A program made the position numbers and the translations under genes. 64,000 bases of DNA. Source: Gammaproteobacteria bacterium (GTDB lineage: Bacteria; Pseudomonadota; Gammaproteobacteria; Steroidobacterales; Steroidobacteraceae). Location of the stretch: the NCBI GenBank assembly GCA_947455595.1, contig CANGOP010000001.1, forward strand, positions 124,001 through 188,000, written 5' to 3'. How positions within the stretch are numbered: position 1 is the first letter of the stretch; every line of letters begins with the position of its first letter. This document shows, piece by piece, positions 50,521 through 62,073 of the stretch. The notes under the pieces are model-generated. The model was not told the DNA's origin and made no database searches. It worked only from the letters and a program-made list of their open reading frames with translations.

Positions 50521-52001
50521 AAAACGCTACGGCCCGGCAAATTGATCTTTCGTCTGTGCTGCGCGGTATTGCGCAGGTCTCCTCGACGATCGTGAGTGAC
50601 CTACGTTTGGACAGCCGGTTGGTGCAACCGGGCGATGCATTCGTGGCCGTGGCCGGAACGGCCTCTCATGGGATTCGTCATGCCGCTACAGCTGTTGCCA
50701 ATGGCGCTGTCGCGATTGTCTACGATCCTGCAGAAGTCGAGTCTGCGAATTTGCCGTCGGTTGGGAAATCGATCGCGGTCCCTGCATTGAAGTCGCATTT
50801 AGGCGAATTGGCTGATCGAGCCTATGGACGGCCGTCTGCGACACTCGAAGTCGCCGCGGTGACGGGCACCAATGGCAAGACAACATGTGCGTGGCTCTAT
50901 GCGATATCCCGTGATGAGCAGGCGGCCTACCTGGGGACAATCGGCTCAGGCCGCCCGCCTCATGTGACGGCGACAACTCACACCACGGCCGATGTCTTTT
51001 CACTGAACAAGACACTCGCAGATTTCTACGCGTCTGGTTCGCGGCACGTCGGCATTGAGGTGTCGTCGCATGCTCTAGATCAGAATAGAGTTGATGGCGT
51101 TCGGATCCCGATTGCCGCGTTCACCAACCTGACTCGCGATCACTTGGACTATCACGGCAGCATGGCTTCTTATGGGGCGGCAAAAGAGCGCCTATTTTCC
51201 TGCCGAAATGTCTGCCACGCGATCATCAATGTGGACGATTCCTTCGGGGTAGAGCTGATTACGCGACTGCCGGCGTCGGTAGAGCCGACCTTGGTCAGCC
51301 TCTGCAACGGTGCTTCGTCGAGTCGGCGTTATGTTGTTGCAAAACAGATTGATTGCCATGAAAACGGATTGATTCTGCGCGGTGACAGCCATGAAGGCGC
51401 ATTCACGCTGGAGACGCGGCTCGTCGGTCGCTTTAATGCGGAGAACTTGCTAATCGTTCTCGGCATGCTGCTCGCATCGGGCTTAAACCTCGCTCAGGCG
51501 AGTGAGAGGCTTGCAACTGCGACTGCTCCACCCGGACGCATGGAGGCGTTCCCCTCAGCCATGGGGCCGCTCGTGGTGGTCGATTACGCCCATACCCCGG
51601 ATGCTCTTCATAAAGCGCTGTCAGCGCTGAGCGCTCATGTGCGCGGCGATCTCTATTGTGTGTTCGGCTGCGGGGGCGATCGAGACCCCGGCAAGCGGCC
51701 GTTAATGGCGAAAGTTGCTGAGGCTCATTCCAAATACGTCGTTGTGACGGACGACAATCCCCGAACCGAAGATCCTGACGCGATTGTGTCGGCAATCGTT
51801 GCTGGATTCTCAGGGCAAGCGCAGGTGAGGGTCGAGCGTGATCGAGAAGTCGCGATTCGCTCGACGGTCGCTCGAGCGCGGCTCGGCGATATCGTGTTGG
51901 TTGCCGGAAAAGGTCATGAGGATTACCAAATCCTAGGCAACGAAGCGCGTTATTTCAGTGATCGAGCGATTGCGGATGATCTGACGAGGCGGGCCGCATG
52001 A
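50517..52001 (+). CDS. murE: UDP-MurNAc-L-Ala-D-Glu:meso-diaminopimelate ligase
   Basis: A 494-residue Mur ligase. ATP loop VTGTNGKTTCAW, and DNPR at 413-416, the motif that selects meso-diaminopimelate rather than lysine. TTG 50517 overlaps the ftsI stop; GAGGAG lies 5 bases before it, which supports this unusual start. Confidence 0.95.
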   Translation: MKNATARQIDLSSVLRGIAQVSSTIVSDLRLDSRLVQPGDAFVAVAGTASHGIRHAATAVANGAVAIVYDPAEVESANLPSVGKSIAVPALKSHLGELADRAYGRPSATLEVAAVTGTNGKTTCAWLYAISRDEQAAYLGTIGSGRPPHVTATTHTTADVFSLNKTLADFYASGSRHVGIEVSSHALDQNRVDGVRIPIAAFTNLTRDHLDYHGSMASYGAAKERLFSCRNVCHAIINVDDSFGVELITRLPASVEPTLVSLCNGASSSRRYVVAKQIDCHENGLILRGDSHEGAFTLETRLVGRFNAENLLIVLGMLLASGLNLAQASERLATATAPPGRMEAFPSAMGPLVVVDYAHTPDALHKALSALSAHVRGDLYCVFGCGGDRDPGKRPLMAKVAEAHSKYVVVTDDNPRTEDPDAIVSAIVAGFSGQAQVRVERDREVAIRSTVARARLGDIVLVAGKGHEDYQILGNEARYFSDRAIADDLTRRAA

Positions 52002-53365
52002 AGCGCACCCTTGCCGATTTCACTGTGGCTGTTAACGGAGTCCTCCGGGGTCGAGACGCGGCCTTTACTAATGTGACCTCCGATAGCCGGGCTTGTGCCG
52101 CGGGCGAGCTTTTTGTCGCACTGCGTGGAGAACGATTCGACGGTCATGATTTCGTGGCCGCGGCAGCAGAACGGGGTGTCTCGGGTGCCGTAGTGGAGCG
52201 CTACTTGGATGTGGCGATCCCGCAAATCGTAGTCGCGGACGCGCTAGCTGCCCTCCAGGCCGCTGCTGCCCAGTGGCGACGTAACTTTAACTGTCCTGTG
52301 GTGGGCGTTGCTGGAAGCAACGGAAAGACGACAACTAAAGAGATGGTTGCCGCCATTTTGAGCCAGCGCGGTCCCTGCTTGGCAACGCGAGGGACACTCA
52401 ATAACCACATCGGCGTCCCGATGACTCTGCTGGGACTGACGGAGCAGCACCGGTCCGCAGTGATTGAAATTGGTGCGAATCATCCTGGCGAGGTGGCTGC
52501 TCTCACTGCGATCGTTTCGCCATCCATTGGGCTGGTGACTAATGCTGGTGCTGAGCATCTGGAGGGTTTTGGCTCTTTGGAAGGTGCTGCGCTGGCAGAA
52601 GGCGAACTGTTTGCCGGACTGGATAGCGCTGCAGTCGCCGTGATGAACGCCGATGACCACTATTTCCCGCTCTGGACCACGATGAATCGCGCTGGCACCG
52701 CTCTTCGGTTTGGAGAGAGTCATTCAGCAGAATTTCGGCTGCTCTTAGAGCCAGCCGTATTTGGTGATGCCGGTGAGCGCCAAATGTTCTCGATGATGAC
52801 GCCAGCTGGCGAAACGGCTATCAACCTTGGACTAGCAGGTCGGCACAACGTTCAAAATGCTCTCGCGGCTGCTGCGGCCGCCTTCGCGGCTGGATGCACT
52901 CCAGCTCAAATCGTTGCAGGACTAAACTCTGTACGGCCAGTCAAAGGCCGTCTTGAGGTAAAGGCTTCGCGCGACGGCGGCTGTGTCATTGATGACTCCT
53001 ATAACGCAAACCCGTCAAGCCTACAGGCCGGATTGGCTGTTTTGGCGCAGGCACAGAACGAGAAATGGTTGGTTCTGGGCAACATGGCCGAATTGGGAGA
53101 CTCCGCCCGCGATGCACATCGTGCTGCTGGCGAGGACGCCCGGCGAGCCGGCGTCACGAAGCTGTTTGCGCTCGGGGATCTAGCGAGTGATGCAGCTGAC
53201 GCCTTTGGCAGCGGTGCTGAGATTTTTTCAGACTGCGAGATCTTGGTAGATCGCCTCAAGGGTTCTGTCGTTGAGGGGGTTACGGTTTTGATCAAAGGCT
53301 CCCGTGTCAATCGTCTAGAGCGGGTGGTCGAAAGTCTCGTTGACTCAGCGAAAACAGGGGTCTGA
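51998..53365 (+). CDS. murF: UDP-MurNAc-tripeptide:D-Ala-D-Ala ligase
   Basis: A 455-residue Mur ligase adding D-Ala-D-Ala. [26 protein letters not shown], the ATP loop [28 protein letters not shown] and [10 protein letters not shown] are typical. It overlaps murE by 4 bases; 5 bases separate it from mraY. Confidence 0.95.
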   Translation: MKRTLADFTVAVNGVLRGRDAAFTNVTSDSRACAAGELFVALRGERFDGHDFVAAAAERGVSGAVVERYLDVAIPQIVVADALAALQAAAAQWRRNFNCPVVGVAGSNGKTTTKEMVAAILSQRGPCLATRGTLNNHIGVPMTLLGLTEQHRSAVIEIGANHPGEVAALTAIVSPSIGLVTNAGAEHLEGFGSLEGAALAEGELFAGLDSAAVAVMNADDHYFPLWTTMNRAGTALRFGESHSAEFRLLLEPAVFGDAGERQMFSMMTPAGETAINLGLAGRHNVQNALAAAAAAFAAGCTPAQIVAGLNSVRPVKGRLEVKASRDGGCVIDDSYNANPSSLQAGLAVLAQAQNEKWLVLGNMAELGDSARDAHRAAGEDARRAGVTKLFALGDLASDAADAFGSGAEIFSDCEILVDRLKGSVVEGVTVLIKGSRVNRLERVVESLVDSAKTGV

Positions 53366-53370
53366 ATTCC

Positions 53371-54456
53371 GTGCTATATCGACTGGCCGAAATTCTTTCA
53401 CAACAGCACTCGTTCCTCCGAGTGTTCTCATACTTGACGCTTCGGGCGATTTTGGCGGCGCTGACTGCGCTTCTCATCGCCCTGATTGTCGGCCCCTGGA
53501 TGATTCGGCGGCTTCGCGAAAATCAGATCGGTCAGAACGTTCGTGACTTTGGTCCCGAGTCGCATCTGAAAAAGCAAGGTACACCGACGATGGGCGGTGC
53601 CCTGATCTTGGTTGCGATGATTGGTTCGACCTTGTTGTGGTCCGATCTATCAAATCGTTACGTATGGATCGCCGTACTGGTGACTATCGCCTATGGCTTG
53701 ATCGGCTTTTACGATGACTACCTCAAACTGGTTGTCGGCAATTCGAAAGGCCTGGCTGCACGGTGGAAGTATCTCGCGCAATCTGTTGTTGGGTTGGGTG
53801 CGGCATTTGCGCTTCTTGGGATTGCTGGTAACTCGGTGGCAACCGATCTTCATGTGCCACTCTTCAAAGATGTCGCGATTCCACTCGGGTCGTTTGGATT
53901 CGTTGCCTTAACGTACTTTGTGATTGTCGGAACCAGCAATGCGGTCAACTTGACTGATGGGCTAGATGGCTTGGCCATCATGCCGTCAGTCATGGTCGCC
54001 GGTGCCCTCGGCGTATTTGCTTATGCATCTGGAAACGCAATTTTTGCCAACTATCTGCTAATTCCTCATGTTGCAGGCGTTGGCGAAATGCTCATTTTTT
54101 CGTCGACGCTGGTAGGCGCTGGCCTCGGATTTCTCTGGTTTAACACTTACCCGGCGCAAGTATTTATGGGTGATGTTGGGGCCTTAGCGCTGGGTGCTGC
54201 TTTGGGTACGACAGCAGTCATCGTTCGCCAGGAAATCATTCTCTTCGTGATGGGTGGCGTGTTTGTATTGGAAACGGTCTCCGTCATCTTGCAGGTTGCC
54301 TCCTTCAAGCTGACCGGGAAGCGGATTTTCCGGATGGCTCCAATACACCATCATTTCGAATTAAAAGGCTGGGCTGAGCCTAAAGTCATTGTTCGATTTT
54401 GGATCATCACGGTCGTACTCGTGCTTGCCGGATTGGCAACGTTGAAGGTTCGCTGA
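53371..54456 (+). CDS. mraY: Phospho-MurNAc-pentapeptide transferase
   Basis: A 361-residue membrane enzyme with about 10 helices making lipid I. Motifs [19 protein letters not shown] (Mg-binding aspartates), [13 protein letters not shown] and [15 protein letters not shown] are intact. GTG start with no strong ribosome site, probably coupled to murF. Confidence 0.96.
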   Translation: MLYRLAEILSQQHSFLRVFSYLTLRAILAALTALLIALIVGPWMIRRLRENQIGQNVRDFGPESHLKKQGTPTMGGALILVAMIGSTLLWSDLSNRYVWIAVLVTIAYGLIGFYDDYLKLVVGNSKGLAARWKYLAQSVVGLGAAFALLGIAGNSVATDLHVPLFKDVAIPLGSFGFVALTYFVIVGTSNAVNLTDGLDGLAIMPSVMVAGALGVFAYASGNAIFANYLLIPHVAGVGEMLIFSSTLVGAGLGFLWFNTYPAQVFMGDVGALALGAALGTTAVIVRQEIILFVMGGVFVLETVSVILQVASFKLTGKRIFRMAPIHHHFELKGWAEPKVIVRFWIITVVLVLAGLATLKVR

Positions 54457-55769
54457 TGCAACAGCGCCGTAATCTCGTGCTAGGCCTTGGCAAGACCGGA
54501 GTTTCGGTCGTGCGATGGCTGGCTGCGCGCGGTGAGGCGATCGTCGTCAATGATTCCCGTGTCGCGCCTCCCGGGGCAGACGACATTTCTGCATTCGGCT
54601 CATCGGTGGCCCACCGGTTTGGCGCTTTTGACCATCAGTTGCTGGATGGTGTTGATCAGGTTGTTGTGTCCCCAGGCGTGTCACGTCGGGAGCCGATAGT
54701 GATTGAAGCCCTAGAGCGCGGATTGCCCGTTATCGGTGATATCGAGTTATTCGCGCTCGCTCACGTGGCGCCGATGGTGGCGGTGACGGGTACAAACGGT
54801 AAGAGTACGGTGACCACTCTGGTAGCAGAGATGGTGACTGCGTCTGGGAAAGTTGCCTATGCCGGGGGCAATTTGGGCGTGCCCGCCCTTGATCTGCTTT
54901 CGCGAGACCAACCAGATTTCTACGTTCTCGAGCTGTCTAGCTACCAACTGGAATCCACCAGCAGCCTTCGTCCGGCTGCGGCTGTTGTTTTAAATGTGAC
55001 GCCTGATCATATGGATCGCTATGGCGATCTATCCGCATACGCAGACGCTAAGAGTCGTATTTACGTAAATGCCTGTGTTGGCCTTTTCAACGCAGATGAT
55101 CCAACGGTCAGCAAAATGAAGGCGCCACACGGTAAGCGGCTTCAATTCGGATTGGCTTCCGATCATTGCGACTATGAGATTCGTGATGGCTGGATCGTGT
55201 GCCGAGGTGAAAGCCTCATGCGTGTGGCCGAGGTGCGCATGCCGGGTGCTCACAATATCTCGAATGCGCTAGCTGCCATCGGGATCTGCGACGCCATTGG
55301 GATACCGCATGACGCAATGTGCACGGTGCTTCGCCAATTTGGTGGACTGCCGCATCGCATGCAGGTGGTCTGTGAGTTTCACGGTGTTCGCTATGTCGAC
55401 GACTCGAAGGGTACGAATGTGGGTGCGACCGTTGCTGCCGTACAGGGATTGGCCGAGCAGATCGTATTAGTGGCTGGCGGCGACGGAAAAGGCCAGGATT
55501 TCTCACCACTGGTTCACGTTTTAAAGGGTCGTGTTCGACATGCGGTTCTCATCGGTCGCGATCGTCAGATTCTCGCAGACGCCATTTCCTCGGCATGTTC
55601 AATCGAGTTTGCCTCCGATATGAATGATGCCGTCGCCGCCGCAGCACGTGCTGCTCGCCCTGGTGACATTGTTCTTCTGTCCCCGGCATGCGCGAGCCTC
55701 GACATGTATCGAGACTATGCCGAACGCGGCGATCATTTTGCCGCTGCGGCGAGGAGACTGTCAGCATGA
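54456..55769 (+). CDS. murD: UDP-MurNAc-L-alanine:D-glutamate ligase
   Basis: A 437-residue Mur ligase. LVLGLGKTGVSVVRWL at the start, ATP loop VTGTNGKSTVTTL, NVTPDHMDRYG, DDSKGTNVGAT and GGDGKGQDF are intact. ATG 54456 shares one base with the mraY stop. It overlaps ftsW by 4 bases. Confidence 0.95.
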   Translation: MQQRRNLVLGLGKTGVSVVRWLAARGEAIVVNDSRVAPPGADDISAFGSSVAHRFGAFDHQLLDGVDQVVVSPGVSRREPIVIEALERGLPVIGDIELFALAHVAPMVAVTGTNGKSTVTTLVAEMVTASGKVAYAGGNLGVPALDLLSRDQPDFYVLELSSYQLESTSSLRPAAAVVLNVTPDHMDRYGDLSAYADAKSRIYVNACVGLFNADDPTVSKMKAPHGKRLQFGLASDHCDYEIRDGWIVCRGESLMRVAEVRMPGAHNISNALAAIGICDAIGIPHDAMCTVLRQFGGLPHRMQVVCEFHGVRYVDDSKGTNVGATVAAVQGLAEQIVLVAGGDGKGQDFSPLVHVLKGRVRHAVLIGRDRQILADAISSACSIEFASDMNDAVAAAARAARPGDIVLLSPACASLDMYRDYAERGDHFAAAARRLSA

Positions 55770-56953
55770 GCGCGCCAGCCTCGACCGTTGCGCCTGGAAC
55801 GGCTGTCCCAAAGTCTCAAAAAGCTCGTCTACAGATTGATCCATCTGTTGTGATGCTCACGGGCGTTCTGTTGCTGCTCGGTATCATGATGGTTGGCTCG
55901 GCGTCGGTGGCCTTGGCAGCGAAAGAGGGCTTTGCGTTTTCCTTTTTTGTAAAGCAATTCCTTTTTGGAATAGTCGGAATAGTGTGCGCGGCTGCAGTGA
56001 TGCGTGTGCCGACCGAGTATTGGCAGAAGAATGCCTACGTCTTGCTCGGTATCTCGCTCATGCTATTAGTCCTTGTTCTGATTCCTGGTGTTGGCGCTAA
56101 GGTCAATGGAAGTCGTCGATGGCTGCATTTTTTCGGCGGCAATTTCCAAGCTTCCGAAGCCTCTCGGGTACTGATTCTTATTTATCTGTGCAGTTATCTT
56201 GTTAGGCGCGAGCAGGAAATTCGAACCACACTTATGGGGCTGCTGAAGCCGCTTGCGATGCTGGGTGCTGCGGCATTGCTCTTGCTCGCTGAGCCGGATC
56301 TCGGCGCTGGCGTTGTAATCATGTTTACCGGGATTTTTCTCCTGTTTCTCGCTGGCGCCCAATTGCGGTATATCTTGGGTATCGCCGTCGTCGTGGCATT
56401 GCCCGTCGCTGCAATTATCCGGCTGACCCCTTGGAGATGGGAGCGTTTGATCAGCTTCCTCGATCCGTGGAAGGATCCCGAGCGAACCGGCTACCAGCTG
56501 ACTCAAGCGCTCATGGCAATCGGTCGGGGCGAATGGTTCGGTGTCGGGCTTGGGGGTTCCGTCCAGAAGTTGCTCTGGCTGCCAGAGGCACATACGGACT
56601 TCGTCTTTTCTGTCTACGCGGAAGAGCTTGGTTTCGTCGCGGTGCTTGTGCTGATTCTTCTCTTTCTGGCGCTCGCCTATCGAGCACTTGTGATCGCCCG
56701 AAACGCGGCTGATGCCGGCTTAAAATTCCAGTCGTATATCGCCGCCTCTTTCGGTGTATGGCTAGCGCTGCAGGCCTTTATCAACATGGCCGTCAATATG
56801 GGCGCATTGCCAACGAAAGGTCTGACCCTGCCGCTACTGTCATACGGGCGCTCCAGCCTTGTGATGACATTAATCTGGGTCGGGATGGTGCTGCGAGTTC
56901 ATCATGAAACGCAGAGCTCCAGAGCTGTGGCCATTCGGGGGTCTGCAAGATGA
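55766..56953 (+). CDS. ftsW: Septal peptidoglycan glycosyltransferase FtsW
   Basis: A 395-residue SEDS protein with about 10 helices that polymerises septal glycan with FtsI. PDLGAGVVIMFTG holds the catalytic aspartate, and GLGGSVQKLLWLPEAHTDFVFSVYAEELGF is the family signature. A 25-residue cytoplasmic start is alanine- and serine-rich. ATG overlaps the murD stop. Confidence 0.95.
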   Translation: MSAPASTVAPGTAVPKSQKARLQIDPSVVMLTGVLLLLGIMMVGSASVALAAKEGFAFSFFVKQFLFGIVGIVCAAAVMRVPTEYWQKNAYVLLGISLMLLVLVLIPGVGAKVNGSRRWLHFFGGNFQASEASRVLILIYLCSYLVRREQEIRTTLMGLLKPLAMLGAAALLLLAEPDLGAGVVIMFTGIFLLFLAGAQLRYILGIAVVVALPVAAIIRLTPWRWERLISFLDPWKDPERTGYQLTQALMAIGRGEWFGVGLGGSVQKLLWLPEAHTDFVFSVYAEELGFVAVLVLILLFLALAYRALVIARNAADAGLKFQSYIAASFGVWLALQAFINMAVNMGALPTKGLTLPLLSYGRSSLVMTLIWVGMVLRVHHETQSSRAVAIRGSAR

Positions 56954-58029
56954 CCACGGTCCTTGTCATGGCAGGTGGCACCGGTGGGCACGTGTTTCCA
57001 GCACTCGCTGTTGCGCGGGTGCTCCAAGACCGTGGATGTCGAGTTGTCTGGTTGGGCACGCAAAAGGGCATCGAAGCCCGATTGGTGCCGGCTGCTGGTA
57101 TATCCATTGAGTGGATTCGGGTAGCTGGCTTACGCGGAAAAGGGGCGCTCAGCTGGCTCTTAGCGCCGTTGCGTGTAGCGAGAGCCATTGCGGAGTCATA
57201 TCTGGCCATCCGGCGTGTTCAGCCAGATGTTGTCCTCGGCATGGGTGGATTCGTCGCCGGGCCCGGGGGGCTCGCAGCACGAATGCTAGGGTGTCCGCTG
57301 GTGATCCATGAGCAAAATGCAGTTGCCGGTTTTACGAATCGAATTCTTGCGTCATTTGCCAACGTAGTGGCGGAAGCCTTTCCAGGGGCGTTTTCCCCCT
57401 CTGCGCGTGCGTTATCGATAGGCAATCCAGTCCGCAACGACATTTCACGGATCGGTACGCTCAGGGGAGCGATGCGTAAACCGCCGCACCTGTTGGTATT
57501 TGGTGGCAGTCAGGGTGCGATGGCGTTAAATCGGATCGTTCCGGCAGCGCTCGCGGGCATGCCGTGTGCGCTACGCCCCATCGTGATGCACCAGACGGGC
57601 CGAGGACGGGTGGAGTCTACCCAAGCGATGTATCAGTCTCTCGGCGTTGATGCCGATGTGCGTGAGTTTATTGATGATATGGCGGCTGCCTACCAATGGG
57701 CAGATTTAGTGATCGCTCGGAGCGGTGCCCTGACTGTGGCTGAACTTGCCGCGGCTGGCGTGCCATCGGTGTTAGTACCGTTTCCAGCAGCGGTTGATGA
57801 TCATCAAACTGCCAATGCACGATATTTGTCTGATTGTGGTGCTGCGCTGCTGACGCCTGAAAAAGATCTGGAACCTGCAGCGCTGGCCGACACCTTGACG
57901 AACATGACCGGAGACGGTGGATCCAAGTTATTGACTATGAGCCAGCGTGCATTGTCGGTAGCTAAGCTCGGAACAGATGTCGTGTTGGCCGATCTATGCC
58001 TCGCGCAAATCAAGCGGAGGGCCGCATGA
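56950..58029 (+). CDS. murG: UDP-GlcNAc:lipid I N-acetylglucosaminyltransferase
   Basis: A 359-residue peripheral membrane enzyme forming lipid [55 protein letters not shown] and [14 protein letters not shown] are intact. 4-base overlaps with both neighbours. Confidence 0.96.
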   Translation: MTTVLVMAGGTGGHVFPALAVARVLQDRGCRVVWLGTQKGIEARLVPAAGISIEWIRVAGLRGKGALSWLLAPLRVARAIAESYLAIRRVQPDVVLGMGGFVAGPGGLAARMLGCPLVIHEQNAVAGFTNRILASFANVVAEAFPGAFSPSARALSIGNPVRNDISRIGTLRGAMRKPPHLLVFGGSQGAMALNRIVPAALAGMPCALRPIVMHQTGRGRVESTQAMYQSLGVDADVREFIDDMAAAYQWADLVIARSGALTVAELAAAGVPSVLVPFPAAVDDHQTANARYLSDCGAALLTPEKDLEPAALADTLTNMTGDGGSKLLTMSQRALSVAKLGTDVVLADLCLAQIKRRAA

Positions 58030-59438
58030 ACGCGAATTTCCGCCGTATTCGTTGCATACACTTCGTCGGAATCGGCGGCAGTGGGATGGGTGGAATCGCT
58101 GAAGTTCTTCTGAACTTGGGCTACACCGTTCAGGGTTCGGATCTGAAGCCTAATGCGGTGACTGTCCGACTCGGTTCGCTAGGCGCGAAAATTTTCCTCG
58201 GTCATGCGGCCGATAACGTCTCCTCTGCAGACGTTGTTGTCGTGTCTAGCGCGGTCTCGGATGAAAATCCGGAGGTAGTGGCTGCACACGCTACGCGAAC
58301 TCCCGTGGTGCAGCGTGCCGAAATGCTTGCTGAGTTGATGAGATTCCGCAGCGGGATCGCGATTGCGGGTTCTCATGGCAAGACGACGACCACGAGTCTG
58401 GTCGCGAGCATACTGGCCGAAGGTGGCGAAGATCCCACTTTCGTAATCGGAGGAAGGCTTAAGAGCGCCGATGCGAATGCTCGCTTAGGTACGGGAACCT
58501 ATCTCGTGGCTGAAGCGGATGAGAGCGATGCGTCGTTCCTTCATCTTCAGCCGATGATCGCTGTCGTGACTAACATTGACAACGACCATCTCATTACCCA
58601 CGGCGGTGATTTCGCAAAGCTCAAGCAAAGTTTCGTCGACTTTCTTCACAACCTTCCTTTCTACGGGTTGGCAGTGCTTTGTCGAGATGACGTGGAGTTG
58701 AATTCGGTGATGTCGGCGGTTGCCCGGCCAATTCTGACCTACGGCGTAGCTGCGGATGCCGACTTCCGAGCCATTAACATTGACAGGTCAGGCCCGAAGA
58801 CTCGGTTTACTGTTCTGCGGCCAGATGGCAGTGCGCCATTACAGGTAACCCTCTCCGTGCCTGGCCATCACAATGTTCTGAATTCACTCGCGGCTATTGT
58901 GATCGCCACTGAAATCGGAATTTCGGATGTGGCGATCCAGCAGGCGCTCGAGAACTTCCAAGGAATCGACCGGAGGCTTCAGGTCGTAGGCGAACCCATT
59001 CTCCCTTGTGGCCGGGTGACCATTGTTGATGATTATGGGCATCACCCAACGGAAGTAGCGGCAACTTTGGAAGCGGTTCGCCAGGGTTGGCCGAATCGAC
59101 GAATCGTGCTGGCTTTTCAGCCTCACCGATACACAAGAACCCGCGATCTCCTAGATGATTTCGCCGATGTGCTCTCGCGAGTTGATGTGGTCCTTGTGAC
59201 GGAAGTCTATGCGGCTGGCGAAGAGCCGATTCGCGATGCGGATGGGCGAGCCATTTGTCGTGCGATTAGGACCCGAGGCCGGGTTGAGCCCGTCTTTGTG
59301 CCTAAGGTCGAGGACCTCAGCGAGGCTTTGGCTGGGCTGCTACGCGAGAACGATGTCATCGTGACGATGGGTGCGGGACATATCGGCGCGGTATCTCAAG
59401 AATTGGCGTCACGATTGCTCACGGGGGGTGTCGCGTGA
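58026..59438 (+). CDS. murC: UDP-MurNAc:L-alanine ligase
   Basis: A 470-residue Mur ligase adding L-alanine. [20 protein letters not shown] loop [38 protein letters not shown] and [10 protein letters not shown] are typical. Paralogous to mpl at 9940. Confidence 0.96.
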   Translation: MNANFRRIRCIHFVGIGGSGMGGIAEVLLNLGYTVQGSDLKPNAVTVRLGSLGAKIFLGHAADNVSSADVVVVSSAVSDENPEVVAAHATRTPVVQRAEMLAELMRFRSGIAIAGSHGKTTTTSLVASILAEGGEDPTFVIGGRLKSADANARLGTGTYLVAEADESDASFLHLQPMIAVVTNIDNDHLITHGGDFAKLKQSFVDFLHNLPFYGLAVLCRDDVELNSVMSAVARPILTYGVAADADFRAINIDRSGPKTRFTVLRPDGSAPLQVTLSVPGHHNVLNSLAAIVIATEIGISDVAIQQALENFQGIDRRLQVVGEPILPCGRVTIVDDYGHHPTEVAATLEAVRQGWPNRRIVLAFQPHRYTRTRDLLDDFADVLSRVDVVLVTEVYAAGEEPIRDADGRAICRAIRTRGRVEPVFVPKVEDLSEALAGLLRENDVIVTMGAGHIGAVSQELASRLLTGGVA

Positions 59439-60340
59439 GCGCACTACGGGAAGCGATTCCTGCGGCCTACCGAGCGGGCATTCGGTTCGATGAGCCGTTG
59501 TCGCGGCACACGTCGTGGCACGTGGGTGGACCCGCTGATGCTTACTACACGCCGGGCTCGGCAGAAGAGCTCGCTCAGTTTCTTGCCGATCTCCCGCTCG
59601 ACGTGCCCGTGTATTGGCTTGGACTCGGTAGCAATTGCCTTGTCAGAGACGGTGGCATTCGTGGCGTCGTGATTTCCTTGCATCTGGGCCTTGGGCGTCT
59701 TGAACGACTCACCGATACCACCGTTCACGCCGATGCTGGGGTTCCGTGTGCTCGGTTGGCTAAGCAATGTACGCGATGGCTCCTTGGGCCGGCGGAATTT
59801 TTCGCCGGTATTCCCGGAACGGTCGGTGGCGCGTTGGCCATGAATGCAGGGGCATGGGGTGGGGAAACTTGGCCGCACGTGCTGGAAGTCGATGTTGTAA
59901 ATCGCGCTGGAACACGAACGACACGGCAGGCCTCGGAATACCGATTTGGGTATCGTCACATCGATGCTCCGATCGCAGACGAGTGGTTTATTGCTGCGCG
60001 GTTCGCGTTCACAAACGATCCAGCAGTGAGCCAAGACCGGATCAAGGAAATGCTCGAAGAGCGCAAAGCTAAACAGCCTATCGGCACCTGGAATTGCGGA
60101 TCTACGTTCACGAACCCCCCTGGCGACCATGCGGCACGACTGATCGAATCTGCAGGTCTGAAAGGCCGACGGATCGGGGGAGCTGTGGTGTCAGCTAAGC
60201 ACGCCAATTTCCTGATTAATGAGGGTGACGCTAGCGCCGCCGATATCGAAAACTTGATCGAACTGGTTCGAGCCGAAGTTGAGCGTGTGCACGGCGTCCA
60301 GTTGGCGACTGAAGTGCGAATTGTCGGAGAAGCGGCGTGA
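59435..60340 (+). CDS. murB: UDP-N-acetylenolpyruvylglucosamine reductase, type II
   Basis: A 301-residue FAD enzyme making UDP-MurNAc. The FAD-binding part ([28 protein letters not shown]) and [18 protein letters not shown] are intact; catalytic Ser lies in [19 protein letters not shown], the short type II pattern rather than the longer E. coli type I. GTG 59435 overlaps murC. Confidence 0.94.
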   Translation: MSALREAIPAAYRAGIRFDEPLSRHTSWHVGGPADAYYTPGSAEELAQFLADLPLDVPVYWLGLGSNCLVRDGGIRGVVISLHLGLGRLERLTDTTVHADAGVPCARLAKQCTRWLLGPAEFFAGIPGTVGGALAMNAGAWGGETWPHVLEVDVVNRAGTRTTRQASEYRFGYRHIDAPIADEWFIAARFAFTNDPAVSQDRIKEMLEERKAKQPIGTWNCGSTFTNPPGDHAARLIESAGLKGRRIGGAVVSAKHANFLINEGDASAADIENLIELVRAEVERVHGVQLATEVRIVGEAA

Positions 60341-61290
60341 CAATCAAGTTTCCAAAATGCCGCCTGACGAATCCCGCTGATTTCGGTCGGGTTGCGGTTC
60401 TGTTCGGCGGAAACTCGTCGGAGCGAGATGTGTCGCTGAACTCTGGACGAAATGTGCTCGCGGCGCTCTGTGAACAGGGAATTTCGGCAACGGGTATTGA
60501 CGGTGTTCCGGCGCTCATTGAATCCATACGTGCAGGTGAAGTCGACCGTGTCTTCAACATCATGCACGGCGCGGCAGGCGAAAATGGTGTCGTGCAGGGC
60601 TTGCTCGAAGCGCTGGACGTGCCATACACCGGATCAGGGGTGCTTGGATCCGCCTTAACACTAGACAAGGTTCGAACGAAGCAAGTTTGGATATCGCTGG
60701 GTCTGCCAACCCCACGTTACGAACGACTTGCTGTCGGCGCCGACGTACAGGCTGCGGCCAGTCATATCGGATTTCCGCTCATCGTTAAGCCTTCGCTTGA
60801 GGGATCGAGCGTTGGTGTTTCACGGGTCTTTACCGTCGATCAATTGGCGTCTGCGGTGAAACTGGCGACGGGATACGGTCGCGAATTACTGATGGAACAG
60901 TTGATCGAGGGAGGCGAATACACCGTAGCGATTCTGGATGGTATCGCGCTGCCATCGATTCAGATTGTGCCGCCCGGTGAGTATTACGACTATCACGCTA
61001 AATATGTGTCTGACGATACACAGTACCTCTGCCCAGGCTTGCATGGCGATGACGAACACGCTATTCGAGCGCTGGCGCTGTCTGCATTTAAGGCGTCTGG
61101 TGCGACGGGTTGGGGTCGGGTTGATGTTATGCGGGATCGGTCGGGCAACAACTGGCTGCTTGAAGTCAATACGACGCCTGGCATGACGAGCCATTCTCTC
61201 GTGCCGAAAGCGGCTCTCAACGCGGGTATTACGTTCCAAGAATTGGTCTGGCGCATTCTTGAAACCTCGCTCGAGGTGCTGCCGCAATGA
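60337..61290 (+). CDS. ddlB: D-alanine:D-alanine ligase
   Basis: A 317-residue ATP-grasp enzyme making the D-Ala-D-Ala that MurF uses. [47 protein letters not shown] and [20 protein letters not shown] are intact. GTG start, 4-base overlaps with both neighbours. Confidence 0.95.
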   Translation: MTIKFPKCRLTNPADFGRVAVLFGGNSSERDVSLNSGRNVLAALCEQGISATGIDGVPALIESIRAGEVDRVFNIMHGAAGENGVVQGLLEALDVPYTGSGVLGSALTLDKVRTKQVWISLGLPTPRYERLAVGADVQAAASHIGFPLIVKPSLEGSSVGVSRVFTVDQLASAVKLATGYGRELLMEQLIEGGEYTVAILDGIALPSIQIVPPGEYYDYHAKYVSDDTQYLCPGLHGDDEHAIRALALSAFKASGATGWGRVDVMRDRSGNNWLLEVNTTPGMTSHSLVPKAALNAGITFQELVWRILETSLEVLPQ

Positions 61291-62063
61291 TTGGAGGGTG
61301 GCTCAAAAAAGTGCGTAAGCCGAAGACGCGGAATCGTCCGCGCCCGGAGCGTGCCGCCCGTGGAAAACCGCTCATCGATTGGATTCGTTGGGTGCCTGTC
61401 ATTGGCGTCGCAATGTCAGCGATCGTTGCGCTCGTGCTGATTGGCTATGCACTCGATCGGCCTATTAAGCGCGTGGAAGTCGTCGGGGTTTTCCGGCGCG
61501 TGACATCAATGGACGTCGAGCAGGTTGTGCGTCTGAAGCTGCATGGTGGTTTTATTCGGGCGAATCTCCCGGAAGTACAAGCCTCTATTGAGGCCCTTCC
61601 TTGGGTAGACAATGCGCGGGTACAGCGCCGCTGGCCTGATGCCTTCGTCGTGCACATTACCGAGCAAGAGGCCGTGGCGCGTTGGGGTGAGTCGGGTCTC
61701 ATTAATTCACGTGGTGAGTTGTTTGTTCAAAACGAGCGGCATGTGCCGTCGGAACTGCCGGTGATCACGGGGCCAAGTGGAACCGAACGCCGAGTGGCTG
61801 ATCGGTTTTTCCAAGTGAAGGCCCAATTAGAAACAGCTGGGCTCACGCTGAGTGGAATTCGACTTGATGATCGTGGGGCATGGGAGATTGAGTTAGCTAA
61901 CGGAGTCGTCATTCGACTCGGACGTCGTGAAGTTGAGGAGCGAATTGATCGCTTCCTGCAGTCCGGCGTGTCGTTAGTAACCAGTCGATCAGCCGAAATT
62001 GCTTACATCGACATGCGTTATTCCAACGGCTTTGCTGTTGGCTGGCATGCGTCGCACTCTTAA
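61287..62063 (+). CDS. ftsQ: Cell division protein FtsQ
   Basis: A 258-residue bitopic protein: basic cytoplasmic start ([21 protein letters not shown]), one helix ([21 protein letters not shown]), a POTRA domain ([22 protein letters not shown] ... [31 protein letters not shown]) and an FtsQ C-terminal domain. It links early and late divisome parts through FtsBL. Confidence 0.94.
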   Translation: MIGGWLKKVRKPKTRNRPRPERAARGKPLIDWIRWVPVIGVAMSAIVALVLIGYALDRPIKRVEVVGVFRRVTSMDVEQVVRLKLHGGFIRANLPEVQASIEALPWVDNARVQRRWPDAFVVHITEQEAVARWGESGLINSRGELFVQNERHVPSELPVITGPSGTERRVADRFFQVKAQLETAGLTLSGIRLDDRGAWEIELANGVVIRLGRREVEERIDRFLQSGVSLVTSRSAEIAYIDMRYSNGFAVGWHASHS

Positions 62064-62073
62064 CAGGCTGAAA